Assembly (NCBI GenBank): GCA_013398015.1
Contig: VZRR01010232.1
Location: 277,065-341,064, forward strand
Length of the DNA: 64,000 bases
Source: Oreocharis arfaki
Taxonomy: Eukaryota; Chordata; Aves; Passeriformes; Paramythiidae
Reading direction: 5' to 3'
Shown piece by piece: positions 23,541 through 35,260 of the stretch; position 1 is the first letter of the stretch, and every line of letters begins with the position of its first letter. Made by a program: the position numbers and the translations under genes. The notes under the pieces are model-generated. The model saw only the letters and a list, made by a program, of their open reading frames with translations. It was not told the origin of the DNA and did not search any database.

Positions 23541-24744
23541 TCAATTCTCTCCTGGGTTAAATGCTTTTTCTTAGTAAAATGGTCTTGCTTCTTGTAAAGT
23601 CAGCTCCACAGGCAAAAGTGAGTTGCTGAAGATGATGTCTTTCTATTTGTTCATATTAAGTTATGAATTGTTGGAGATGGCCTTTGCAGAGACTGTGTCA
23701 AGGATATTTTTTGACCTAAAGATGTGCTCCCGCTTCATTATTGCTGCTGTTGATCTGAGTTTATTAAAAAAAGGAACAAAAAAACTGATTCTCTACCCAA
23801 AGCACACAGAAATACGGTGTCAGCAGCTGCCACAGTCCTGGCACTCAGCTGATGGGACTGAGCCATGGGGTTACGTGTTTCTCCCGGGGAGTCATTGTTT
23901 CTGTGTCCAGCATTGACTACCAAGGTGTTGGCAGCAGAGGAAGTCACACAGCAGTGGAGCAGAGCACAGGATATTCCTGCTTTACCCAGCCTGAATGGAC
24001 AGGGGGACAGCACTGGGAGCTGTGCCCAGAGCTGGCTCCATGGTCGATGCAAAGCTTCACCCAAGCTCATCATCCCGCACAGGGGTGGCCCAGCAGCACT
24101 GCCTGCCCTCCCCAGACACTGTCCTGGGTCGAGGTGCCCTCCTGCCCCAGCTGGCACATCTCAGCTCTCCCGGGAGGCCCTTGGCTGTGCAGGAAGAGAG
24201 CAGGCTGTGGGAAGGGGTGCTGTGGGTGAAAATGTCTGGCATGCAGCCATCAGTACCCAGCTTTGCTCCGTACAGTGCCACGAAAAATCACTGGTGACAA
24301 CACTGATCCCCCAGGAGCCAGAGGCTGATTTTACGTATCAGATTTCTCTGGAGTTTTTCAAAACCTGTATTTTGGGACCGTCACTGCCATGGACTTCCAT
24401 CTGACCATCATGGACTCTTGGGTTCACGCTGAGACAAGGCCTGGGCAAACAACCCTCTGACCAAACACAGGACAAATCAGGGGCAGAGCTGGGCTGGACT
24501 GGCTCTGTCTGTGCCAACTCAACGGGCAGCTCTGCTTTTTTGTTCAACTGCCCTTTCCTTTCCCCACATCTTCTCTGTTAATGCCTGCCAGCCTCTCAGG
24601 CTCTGTGAAATCACAGTCCTTTCCAGGCTTGGTAGTGCTCTGAGACCCATACCTGGGAAGTGCTGCAGAAATGTAAAGCATCCCTATGGATGACCTTATC
24701 ACTGGGAAAGGAATCTTAAATCCGATCTATTTGTGTGACTCCCG
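23541..24744. other. Unassigned, GC-richer DNA
   Basis: Several overlapping frames of 100-179 codons on both strands between 23.7 and 24.5 kb. None shows a domain or a signal peptide. The compositional shift toward GC accounts for their length. Confidence 0.35.
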
Positions 24745-24925
24745 GAGAGCCACTGCTGCATTATTCATGACAGCCTCCTCTTCTTCAGAAGGCTAATATT
24801 ACTTCCCTCCCCCTCTCCGCCCCCATACAGCATTCATAATATGAATTTTATATTCTGAACTAAACCACACAGTCCTTTGTAGTGGTCAGTAATAGGATTC
24901 CTACCCATACTTAGCAGAGTCCACA
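24745..24925. promoter_or_regulatory. Candidate conserved non-coding element, small
   Basis: CATTATTCATGACAGCC, GGCTAATATTACTTCCC, CATTCATAATATGAATTTTA and AGTAATAGGATTCC. It includes the near-palindrome ATTCATAATATGAAT at 24833-24847. Function is inferred. Confidence 0.25.
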
Positions 24926-27034
24926 TCAGAGAGAGCACAATCAGCCACCCCAGGAGAAGAGTTCCCAAGATCTCCTCTTACAAGGCATTGTAAAAGTTAT
25001 AAATAGATTACTCTCTCTCCCTTTGTACCTTCTGGCCCTTTTCCTACACCAAGGGAACATATTTGTCACTAGGACACACAATACACACTTAGATGTTTGA
25101 CATCCCTGCCCTCATCAGATGGGCCGTACAGAATTTTTCGACGAGATAGAAAATGTGAGATGTTTGGGATGTGGTTACAAGTTTGAGAGCACTTAAAAGA
25201 ATGTTAAGAAGAATTAGCCATGGCAGCTTACTTGGTAGTTTGTTATGGCTCCCATTTTCTAATACATCATATTCTTTTATTCCCCTAATTACTTTTTTTG
25301 TGTGAAAGACAATTCCCAGGGAACGAGCACTTCATTTCTTTGAACCACTGCCAACAATATGCACCACAATTGCTGAAAGCAAAAGAGAGGATCTGGCATA
25401 TCTATTAGAGCTTTGCAAAGACATACTTTTTTTTCACTCTTTTTAACCTTGGCTTTTCCTTAATACCAGCATTGAATAAATGAATTACGTTTCCTATTTT
25501 CCTCCCTTTCCTCACAACTTCTATTTCTGTTTTCAGATTGCTGTTTCTCCTTTTTTTTTTCTCCTAAAAGTCAAGTCTTGATGGGTAATTATTACATCTC
25601 ATGCATCTTCTGTCCCATTCTTCTGTTGAAAAATATCAAGAAGAAAGAAGAAAGAAAGAAGAAAACAAGCCTAAATTAACAACCTACTTTGTAGAAAGTG
25701 ATTTTAAAGGCATTAGTACAGCACTGCTTCCTCCTCACTCCCCATCTGCAGTGTCCTTCTATACATCCTTTTAGCACAAGCTGAATTAGCTCACCTTGAG
25801 ATGAATGAAAGCCTTTATTCAAAGGGAAACAACACCCAAATCTTCACTGAGCTCTAACATTTCTCTTCCAACTTCGTACTTATAGCAGCGATACGAGCCA
25901 GCACGCCCACTTTCACAACATGGGAATTTTGGACATTTATCTCTGGCTTCTCATTAACAAGACAGACACTTCCATCCATCAGCAAGAACAGATAATGAGG
26001 GCTAATGAAGTGCTTTAAAAAGAAACAGCTTCCAGAAGGGAGGCTGAGCTTCTTGGTTTGGGTTTTCTGCCCATTTGTACCTGCCTGGGACTTAGATGTC
26101 CCCAAGTGTTCTTGGCAGAAAATGGACAGCATAGGCAGACATCAGAGATTCCCCAATTCCCTGTGAATATATCTGGGATATTGGAGTGGGTGATACATGA
26201 CCTTGATCCAATCTGTTAAGTACTATCTGTTCCTTGAGCACAACCAGAAAAGATGATCCTAATCCTTTCCTAGAATTAGAGAGTTTCCAGGAGTTATTTT
26301 ACTGAAAATAAGGGAAGTGAGCTGCCTGTTGATCACATATGACTAACTAATCATTTAGCTAATACTCATTTTTCCAGGCAGACAAGCTGCAGTCCCACAA
26401 GAATTTTGCTTGTGGAAGTCCCACTGGGCGGAAAGGAATCAAGTGAAAAACATTCAAATAAAGGGCCGTGCTCCATCAGGAAGAAACTATTCCAGCTGAA
26501 ATCTTACCCAGGAACTTGAGGGGGTAGCCCTGTGGGAACTCTCATCACAGTCTCAAACCAGCAGCTACTGGGGAAAATGGGAGCTACTGTTTACTGAGAA
26601 TGAGGGAGATCTTTGTGCCCGCGGTCACGTACCGAAAAAACTCCTGAGCTGTTAGTTGATCTCACAGCATCCTGATGCTCAAGGAGATGGGGGAAGGGGA
26701 GGGAGCTGGGAAGCTTTTTGTAGTTCAGTATTGGTTCAACACAGTAGTAAGCGAAAAAGTCATCATATCATATGTATCTCTGGCTATTTCAGAGACCTAG
26801 TTTATGTATTTTGAATAAACTACCTGGAGACAGAGTTGTTCCTATATTTACCTTTGCCATCTACCTTCGCTCACTCTGCCTGCCCGAAGTAGATCAGTAA
26901 GAATATATCTGCATAAACTGTATTCTCCCTGCAACTAAATACACTTGGAGAGATATCAGTAGTTGTGTTTTACAACATTCAAAACAGAAAGTCTCAAGAT
27001 TTCTCTATTTCTTTCTTTTCCTCTGTCTTTTAAC
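24926..27034. other. Unassigned AT-rich DNA
   Basis: No gene. An AAG/AAAG purine microsatellite occupies 25638-25664. Open frames of 60 codons are nearly absent. Confidence 0.4.
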
Positions 27035-27200
27035 CTTAACAAGAGCCATGTACTGAAAGTTTGGCACTCAATTTGCAATGCAAATTAACTAACATGCTAA
27101 TTACTTGATTTGTGAACACAAACACTATTTGTACAGTCACATTCTATTGTTTGAGCACTAAATGATGAGCACACTGATTCAGGAGCTGCATGGAGACTTC
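27035..27200. promoter_or_regulatory. Candidate regulatory element with an octamer inverted repeat
   Basis: The core AATTTGC-AAT-GCAAATT at 27070-27086 is a perfect inverted repeat with 7-bp arms and contains the POU octamer ATGCAAAT (27078-27085). It is followed within 30 bases by CATGCTAATTACTTG and GTGAACACAAAC. Dense POU, homeodomain and FOX-like cores suggest an enhancer. Activity and target are unknown. Confidence 0.35.
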
Positions 27201-30200
27201 CTGGAAAATGAAGTCCTTAAATTCAATTGCTGTTGGCACAAACAGCAAAACAAAGCAACACAAACAACAATCTCTATGACTCTGGCGAGTATAAAGTGAT
27301 ACAAATCACTGTTCCCAGTCATGTTTTAGCAGAAATTCCACAGAATGCCCTGCTCTCTCTTCCTTGATGCTGGGAACCGGATCCAACATAACCCTCAAAA
27401 TAGCCCATCATTCTTTGCAGATTTGTGCATTTGCTATTTTTGGATCTTGGGGATATTTTGAAAAAGTCAGAACTGCTGGCTCCAGTTCAGCCACTCTTTC
27501 AACAAATGTTTTCTTCACCACCACAACATATATGCTGTGTATCTCCCTCACAGCAAACCCAAGTCCCAGAGAGGTGTGTCAAAACAGTGGAGAAATCCCA
27601 GATTCTGCAGCGAGGTCCCTGCCAATCCCATCCAGGGTGATACTGAGCAGCCCAGTGGCTGCAACAAATTCTGCCAGCTGGACAGAATCCCTTCTTGGTT
27701 TTCTGCCAGCTGAGGCATGGCAGAAACTGGTTGATCCCCCCCAGACACTTTTAATTTCAAGTTCAGAGGCAGCAATATCCCAGTTGGGTGGGGAATGGTG
27801 TCCTCAAAACCCATCCCTGCTCCCAGGTGAGGTCCCAGCAATTCTTCCTCGGGCTGAGTCTGCTCTTTTTGGGCTGGGTGAGCAGTGTAAAAAGCCCTGG
27901 GATCACATGTACAGACAGGCTTTTATTTTTTAATTACTGAGAGAAGAGGCCTAACAGGCACCCATCCTGGTGCTGTAGAAAACAGTGGTTTGGAAACATT
28001 GGGGGCTTACGAAAGTTAAAAGCAGGAAGGCAAAAGAGGATAAGAATTTTCTCAGCAGAGAGCAAAATACGTCACCTTAGCCTGCTTGAGTTAGTATTTT
28101 ATTTCTGGATTGAGCTGTATGTCTTTAATTCAAGTAGTGAAATATTTTACTCATCTTTTTTTACATGGGTGAATTAAATTATTTTTGGCGAAAGATGTGA
28201 AATGTGTTGGATGGCTTTGCACTGTTCTAACATATGTTACTGCAATAATTCAGGCATCATAAAAAATGTTGTTAATACTATGGTATTGTTCTACTTACTA
28301 CCAATTTAGTAAAATGTTCCAGAAATAGATTTTTTTTCAGGAAAAGTCTTTAAATATGATGCCAAAAATGTGCATCTTTCATGGGATACACTCTCCAAGA
28401 AAATATATACCCATCTGAAATTGCCCAAGGACATTCTAAGTCCATTGTTTGCCCATGTAAAATGTTTCCTTTTTCTTAGCGTGGGTTTTCCCTTATCCCT
28501 CTTCATAAAAGAGAGAGAGAAAAGGGGAAAAAAAATGATACAGGGCTCATTTCAAAATCCATGAAAGTTGGATACGCCCAAAATTCCAACAAGATTACAG
28601 AGAAATCTCATCTGGTAAATATTACGTTCTGTTTTTGTCTTTGCTTAAGCTTTTACACAACTTGACAGCTTGTGGTATTGTGCCACATTTCAAAGTTAAC
28701 GTTTACAAACATCTGGCTTGGGTTCAACATTCCTCTCCATATGGACCACAATGTCTCCAGCCTGCACTCTTTGCCTGTGCAGAGTGAGGTAGAAAATCAG
28801 AGTTTTCCTAGAAAATTATGGAAACTTCAACAAGCAAGCCCACTTTCATGATCCATTGGCAACAGACTTGATTTTAATGCATCTTCATTTCAACAAACAG
28901 CTTTTGTGGCCTTTTGTGGACATTAAAATTGGGTGGGAATTTTTTTTTTTTTATCCACGAAGATAGTCACTGTTTTAGAAAAAAAGTTGTATCCTGAATT
29001 GAGATGAAAGTCCAATATGACAATTGCTGTGAGTGGGAGACACAGCACAGGCCAAGTGAAACATTTTCTCTCAAATACTTTAAAAATGTTTAATTTAATT
29101 ATGACTATTTTTGTAGGCATTGAGTGACTTTTTTTCCCAAAAAGTTAGAAAAAAAAATTTAATTTGGAAAATATTAAAAGAAAGCATTTGGATAAATCTG
29201 GAACATTTCAAAAGCTATCTAGTGATGAAAACTTTGCTAAGCTAACCCTCTTTCCAGCAAGAAAATAGCAGTTGCAGTAAATCCGCATTCCTGACAATGC
29301 AGCTGTAACAATTTCACCCAAGGTTTTTGACTGTGGGTGTAATACAAAAGCACACGAATGGAAATATATTTAGTTCCCATAAACTTGGTGTCTCTTAAGC
29401 TTTGGATCAATAGACGAATTTTTCCTACAGGATCACTGGAACAGCTACAACTCAGTACATACCCAAGGCCATTTGTGTGGTTCCAGAATTTGAGTGTCCC
29501 ACTATCTTTGCCGTGATCTGAGGAGTGTAAGAGCTGTTGTCTCCTTTTTTTTTTCAAGAATAACTGAGGCACACAAATATATATTTTTTTTTGGGTCATA
29601 CAGGAAGCTTTGGACCCAGCAGAAAACAACAGCTGGATTTCCAGATATCTGAACCAGATCTTCAGGTGCAGAAAGGAGCGTGCCCAGTTTGCTCTCAGCC
29701 ATGAGAAGTCGCTAATGAAAGGTCTAGCTTGGTATTTTGCTTTTTATTTTTTTTTTTTTTAATTTGAAATGAAGCACTCAAAAAATTTCTAATTTGAAAA
29801 TCTGTAGAAGGGCTGAAGACCTTCAAAAACTCTCTAGGTGAGTTGACAGGTAGCCAGGAGCCTGGCAAAACAAGTTAGTCTCCACTAAATTATGATACAT
29901 CCTTTTTTAATTGGATTTTTTTCAGTACAGTCTCTCTTCTCCAAGGGATGGTGCCAGATTACCAGCTGTGGAGTGAAGATCTCCAAACATTTGACCTCCA
30001 TCCTGACTTATAAGACAGCAATAGGTGTTGGATGAAAGGCAAACATGTGGTGGAGATTGTTAAGTGGCCAGTAAACAAGATTTGGGTTTCAGATTCTCTG
30101 GCTTGGGAAATCTCTAGACTGCAGACTGCTGGAAAAGATCACTGTATACACACCCTGTTTCTTCAATTACTCATTTCTTTAAAGGATGGGGCTGGGATTA

Positions 30201-30271
30201 ACAGGGAACTGAGACCTGAAAGTTCCAGGTTTTATTATCATGCCTTTTACAAGTGCACTGTATGATCACCA
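27201..30271. other. Unassigned non-coding DNA
   Basis: No gene recognised. A 189-codon plus-strand frame at 27364-27933 has no domain and overlaps other frames. T-runs lie at 28940-28952 and 29747-29760. A CNE-like patch (GACTTGATTTTAATGCATC) lies near 28867-28885. Confidence 0.35.
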
Positions 30272-30385
30272 CAAAATTCCTTAACCTCTCAGAGCCTGTT
30301 TGCCATCTTCTAGAATGGGATATTTTGACTTTAAACTTCAGAGGATTAACCTTTGTAAAATAATTTTACGGGCTTTGATAAAATT
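30272..30385 (-). repeat. MIR-like ancient SINE relic
   Basis: ATTCCTTAACCTCTCAGAGCC, CATCTTCTAGAATGGGATA, CAGAGGATTAACCTTTGTAAAA and GGGCTTTGATAA keep the order of the MIR body: 'cttaacctctctgagcctcagtttcctcatctgtaaaatggggata..gaggattaaatga..tgtaaagcgctt'. It is written here in the orientation opposite to the two relics at 8.5-8.9 kb. This is the clearest of the MIR-like matches. An A-rich stretch (30392-30427) follows. Confidence 0.6.
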
Positions 30386-30606
30386 TGACATTAAAAAAAA
30401 AAAAGGAAAAAGGCAAAAATAAAAAAATGCTTCCTTGCAAATTCAGCAGCATGCCTGCACTGTCTGGGCACACAGATAGGGTTTGGGACAAGAGTTATAT
30501 GTACTGTGGAAATAGTCATTCTTTATTCATTTTAAAAGGTCAACACAGCTTGCCAGCATATCACTGCTGCAGCTGTTGCAGAGCTTGTTATGGCATTAGG
30601 CTGACT
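30386..30606. other. A-rich stretch and unassigned DNA
   Basis: Begins with an A-rich low-complexity stretch to about 30427, then ordinary DNA leading into the CpG-rich islet. Confidence 0.4.
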
Positions 30607-30860
30607 CGGAATGATTTCCTTCCAGAGCGCCCTGGCACCGAGCACAGCCCGGCTGCACCCGGAGCGGGGACACCATTCCTGGTGCTGCCGATGACAACAG
30701 AGCCAGGGATCCGCGGGGGCTGGGAGCTGGGCGAGGAGGAAGAGGAGGCAGGAGCCCCTGCCGTGGGGGACCGGGCAGCGTGAGTTCCACCCCAAACCCC
30801 GCACACGATGGGCTGCCACGCCTGCTGCTGCTTTGGGTGCGTGCGAGCGCTGCCTGTGCG
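30607..30860. promoter_or_regulatory. Small CpG-rich islet
   Basis: I count about 20 CpG dinucleotides in some 255 bases, against almost none in the flanking AT-rich DNA. It includes CCGCGGGG and GTGCGTGCGAGCGC. On the plus strand the part 30626-30779 is preceded by a pyrimidine-rich acceptor-like TTTCCTTCCAG and followed by a donor-like GTGAGT at 30780. The islet could be a minor promoter, an exon of a non-coding transcript, or a GC-rich patch with no role. It is too small for a classical CpG island. Confidence 0.35.
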
Positions 30861-31454
30861 AAATCTTCTGAGTCCTTCTGAGCTAACAGTCCTGATTTCT
30901 GATGGGAATGATCACAACAACTTCCATGCTGTGCAGCCCTTGGCACAGTGCAAATGTGGGGCTTGGGGCTGCTGATAGACAGGGAGCTGTTCTTTCTTTC
31001 AGCCTTTTCTTTCTTTTTTTTTGTTTGATCTGTGGGTGGAACCCCCATAATTGTCAGAGGGAATTTCATACACTCTCTGATGACAGATTGGATCCTTGCA
31101 AGAATGTATCATTAGAACAAAAACACACACAAAAATTTGGTCTTCTAACATTTCAAATAAGACTTAAGAGGAACCTCCCTAGAAGGTCTTTCTGAGGCAT
31201 TGTTTTAGTGACATTACTCTGTCTCAATCTCTCGAGAGTGAGGAAAGAATATCTTCTCCAAAGGAGATTCTGCAGGCAAAACAACCCATGAGCTGTCCCA
31301 GAGAGACCATCCTGAATGGTCTATTGTTCGAGTTCTCCCCATGTGCAGATCTCCTGTCTGGAAAAGCATCTGCACCTCTGTGCATCACATCTGCTCTCTC
31401 ATTTCTGACTTCTTCAATGGGATGTGCAAAATCTGTACTGCAGTCCAGGCCCTG
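30861..31454. other. Unassigned non-coding DNA
   Basis: No gene or named repeat. T-runs and pyrimidine tracts occur near 30995-31022. Confidence 0.35.
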
Positions 31455-31545
31455 TCTTCAAATCCGAGATTTTAAGGGAAGAATGGGCCATTGAGATTAT
31501 CCAAGCTGTTCTCCAGGCTCATGTCCTGCGTTGCACATCCCACAG
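31455..31545 (-). repeat. Old CR1/L3-type 3' tail
   Basis: CAAATCCGAGATTTTAAGGGAAGAATGGGCCATTGAGATTATCCAAGCTGTTCTCC (31459-31514) follows, in reverse orientation, the end of older CR1 subfamilies as I recall them from turtles and crocodilians: 'gattctaaggccagaagggaccattgtgatcatctagtctgacctcctg'. It is strongly diverged, so it is an old copy. Confidence 0.45.
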
Positions 31546-34500
31546 TTTGGAGCCAGTGATCCAAGCATCTCAACCAGGAAACCAGGGCTGCAGTGAAAGC
31601 CTGTCTTGGAAAGCCTCAATGGACAAGATGAACAAAACACAATATAAATTCAGCTTTCTATAAGTCAACTATCTGGTGTAAATTACTCCTTAAGTCTCCT
31701 GCAGCAGTCTGTGAAGAAAAGCAGGTGCTTCTGCAATGATTTCAGTGCATCTCAGATTGGCTGTACTGACTCTGGTGGTCTGTCTCACCACTAACCTTTT
31801 CGGGATACTGGATGACTGCTTTAACATGAAAACAATTTTTTAAATGGTTAAAACAAGACCAGAGTCTCCTGCATCTCATGGGAGCAGGTTTTAGTGTTTG
31901 GTCACCCTTGCTGGCAATGTTTCATATCTGATATTCATGACAAAATTCCCTTCACTGGGGTTTGCATCATGTCTTTTGTGAAAAAATTAGGTTATCTCTG
32001 GTTTCAGAAGAAAGGAGTTACATGGCTACTGTTTAAAACTCCGGTAAGTGCAAAGGATCCACGGTTCAAGCCCAGATAAGCTGGCCTTGTAGCTTCACTT
32101 GGATCTTCGTGTTTGCTCTACAAACACTTCCATTTTTGCTCCCTTATTATCTTGACACAAGATATATAATTGATACACAAGAGCAAACTCCAGCAGCCTC
32201 CACACTGCAATGAGTGACACAAAGCAGGATCTCGGCAGACATTCCACAGACCCACAGGCAGAGGGAATTGGAAGCAAATCTTTCTACAACAACCTTAATT
32301 ACACAAAAGAGCCAGATAAACAGTGCATAGCACACCTATTTACGTGTGTTGCAGCTAACCATTAGGAGGCTGGCTATGACAAATCGTGTCTTCACGTAGA
32401 TCATTTGTAATGAAAATTTCCTCTCAGCCATGAAGACCTCTGAGGTCATGCAAATGTTCCTAAATAGCTGGATAGGGTTACATATGCTTGTGTGGATGTG
32501 CACATGGGGGATGTGTGTCAGAGGAAAGAGGACCAGTAATTCATGGCAACGCTCTGAGTGCCATATTTACTTCAGATTTAAGAGAGGAGCACTACACGTC
32601 TAAGTGCCTGTTCTTAGAATTCCCTTAACTGGGAAGCCTTCAACGCAAATATTGTAGTACATGACACCAGGAGATCCTCTCAAATTCTCTCAGTAGAGAA
32701 CTGGTTTTATTTTTACTGTGATGATCTATACGACTGATGTGCACAGTATTAAGCCTTTCTGATGGGAGGCCTGTTCCCTCTATCACCATCACAGCCCATC
32801 AGCTAGTCTGGGAGGAGCGGTACAGACTCAGTGCCATCGAAAGCTGGGAGGGGATGGTTGAAAAATGCACAGCAGCTGAGAGGAAATCTATTTTGATAAA
32901 AGAGGAACAAGTCCCAGACCCTTAAAGCATGGCCAAGGCTGCTGGAAGACAAGCAAAGGAGGCTGCTCCCAGCCATAAAGGTGCTGTCCTCGCCATGGAA
33001 AAGCTCCGCTCTGTGCCCTCACACATCTGTAACCAACTGCTCCCTTCTCTCTGCAGGGCACTGCCTCTTACCAAAAGGCTTCTCTGTTTGCCATGAGTGC
33101 CAGGTGCCTGAGGGACGGACTGTTTGCACTAAATATCGAGAGGCCGCCCTTCATAAAAATGAACAAATACTTTCTAACCTACAGAGGGGGAGATTCACGG
33201 GAGATTCCACCGAGCAATTTGCGAAGAGCGAGACACACTCAAGGTAGATTCTTTGTAATGAGGAACAGTTTTCAGAGAAAATGTAAAAAACTATGCCTGC
33301 CATGCAATTGCAGGTAGCTATTTATTCCTGGAGTGTGGGGGCGCAGAGCAGGTATAATATCTTAGGATTGCACTGGAATTAAAGGCCTGGGTTTGCCACG
33401 ATTCCTCCCACACATGGTACCTGACTCTGCTGGTGTCGACTTGGAAAGCAGTCTGCCTCAGCCAGAGCTGGGGAGCCAGACTCCCCAGTGAGGCTAAAAA
33501 TGAGTGCCTCAGCCTGATTGCTTCCCAAATGGTACATGCTGCTCTTAAAGTCTTCTTTGCTTAAAGCATCGTGCAGGCCCTGATTGTGTCTGTGCTCGTG
33601 TTTCGGCCTGGTGCAGCAGGGAGGCCACAAAGTGACTCCTTTGCTCATCCCCACCTACTCTGCACTGCTTTCAGTCACTGACGGGTTCCTCCTCACCAGT
33701 GAGATCTGATTTGGAGATGCCCCAGTCCAGGGGAATGCCAAATGTCCCTCAACTTCTTGTGGAACATCAAATGCAGGTCAGTGCCTGGTCCTTCAGACCC
33801 CTTCAACCCAGATGTGATGTGACAACACCTAATCCAGTCAAATCTAACCCAGAGTGAGCCCCTGACTCTCAAAGACTGGAAATGGAGGGGTGTCACCAAC
33901 AGCTGCTTTGGCTACTCATCCCTCAAATTGTACAGAATTAATTATTAATATAGAAAGAATCTGTGCATGCCCTAATGCTTGTGTAGGGAAAGACTGATCA
34001 CTCCCTTTCTCCCTTGAATCCCACTTCCGAATGACTCTTAAATGTTCTCATAATACCTTGTTTTAATTTTGAGATTTGCTGTAGAAAACCATCCAGAGCC
34101 CTAATTTGGGGATATGTCCTCTGCCAGCTTTGTGCCTCCAAACCTGCTGATTGTCCCCATCAAAGTCAGTCACTTCCACTCACTGTGGCCAGTTCAGCAG
34201 CTTAGTCTAGTGCTTAACAAATAAATGGTGGGAGAAGAGGAACCAAAACACAGCAACATCCAGGCTCCAACACTCCCTTTCCGTTTGTCCTCTCTAAGTA
34301 GGAAAATGTGAAGGACGCACAGTTTGGAGATGCTCACTTTGATGGCCAAGGTCAGCCTTAGCATGGAGATGATTCTTTCCTCACCCTCTGGTGCACATTT
34401 TAAAATCTAGCAAACACCCAGAAGCACAAGGCAAAGGCAAGACCTATTCTGCAGGAGTCCAGAGCTGGCATCTCCCAGCACCTAAGTGCCAGCTGCCAGA

Positions 34501-35029
34501 TAATTTTGTTTTTATTAGTTTGACAGCTACACATGGGTGGGTGCCAACTTTTGTCGATTATATTTCATATTTTATAGCTTTGGTTTAGGTTCGGAAAGCT
34601 GTCGGCATTTGGAACGACAGCAGCCCCTGCCCCTGAGGGACAGTCAAGGCTTTTTTTCCCCCCTTCCCTTTTTAACTTCTCTCTCTTCTGTGACAGCTGC
34701 ACTTTCTACTGGTGCTCGTTGGCTGCGCTCCCCTCTGCCTCCCCAGGGCTCTGCTCCTCTCTCCCAGCCCCGTGTTTAAGTCACATCACGAGCAGCGTTC
34801 AGCTTCGCTGCAAGAACTCCGCGGCAAACAACCCCAGCTCCAACAGATTGGAAAAGCAGCATTTTGATAACCCTCTGCACATGACATTGCAGCCCCACCG
34901 AGCTGTCCTTCCGAGCGCCCTGGCAGCTGACCCGTGCAGCAGATAGGGATCAGCCCACTGAGCTTGTTCTGCTCCACAATGGGGCAGCTTCAAAGGAAAT
35001 AGATGAGTTTCAGCCACTTGGCCGACTGT
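31546..35029. other. Unassigned non-coding DNA
   Basis: No gene recognised. Within it, 33455-33494 forms a hairpin listed separately. The segment from 34.6 kb on is GC-richer and carries overlapping chance frames on both strands. Confidence 0.35.
33455..33494. other. Inverted repeat (hairpin)
   Basis: CTGGGGAG at 33468-33475 pairs with CTCCCCAG at 33481-33488 around a 5-base loop. An outer pair GCCTCA (33455-33460) and TGAGGC (33489-33494) extends the stem after a one-sided 7-base bulge. The total is 14 paired bases. Confidence 0.6.
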
Positions 35030-35260
35030 GTCATTCAGAGCTGCAGCGGGGACGCCTCACAAAGGGTCAGTCTCTGCCAGCCCCTGGCAGCGCTGATAGG
35101 CTGCAGCGGATTTGTAAAGGAATAAAGGGTCCTCACGTTACCTGGGGATTTCTTTCAGCCAGGGAACCCTTTAGTGGTGATTGATTTTGCCATTTGTCTG
35201 TGTAAACCTGCCCAGTGGAGCTCGGGACCGTGACTGTTTCTAAGTGTCAGACATCAACTG
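35030..35260. promoter_or_regulatory. Candidate conserved non-coding element
   Basis: CTGATAGGCTGCAGCGG, TTGTAAAGGAATAAAGGG, GTGGTGATTGATTTTGCC and TGTGTAAACC in a repeat-free stretch. It has a CNE-like texture with one FOX-like (GTAAAC) core. The evidence is weak. Confidence 0.2.

Noticed and set aside
27364..27933. 189-codon plus-strand open frame
   Set aside because: No domain, overlapped by other frames on both strands, composition-driven.
32063..32073. GGTTCAAGCCC, similar to a tRNA B box
   Set aside because: No A box at the right distance and no cloverleaf arms, so not a tRNA or tRNA-derived SINE.
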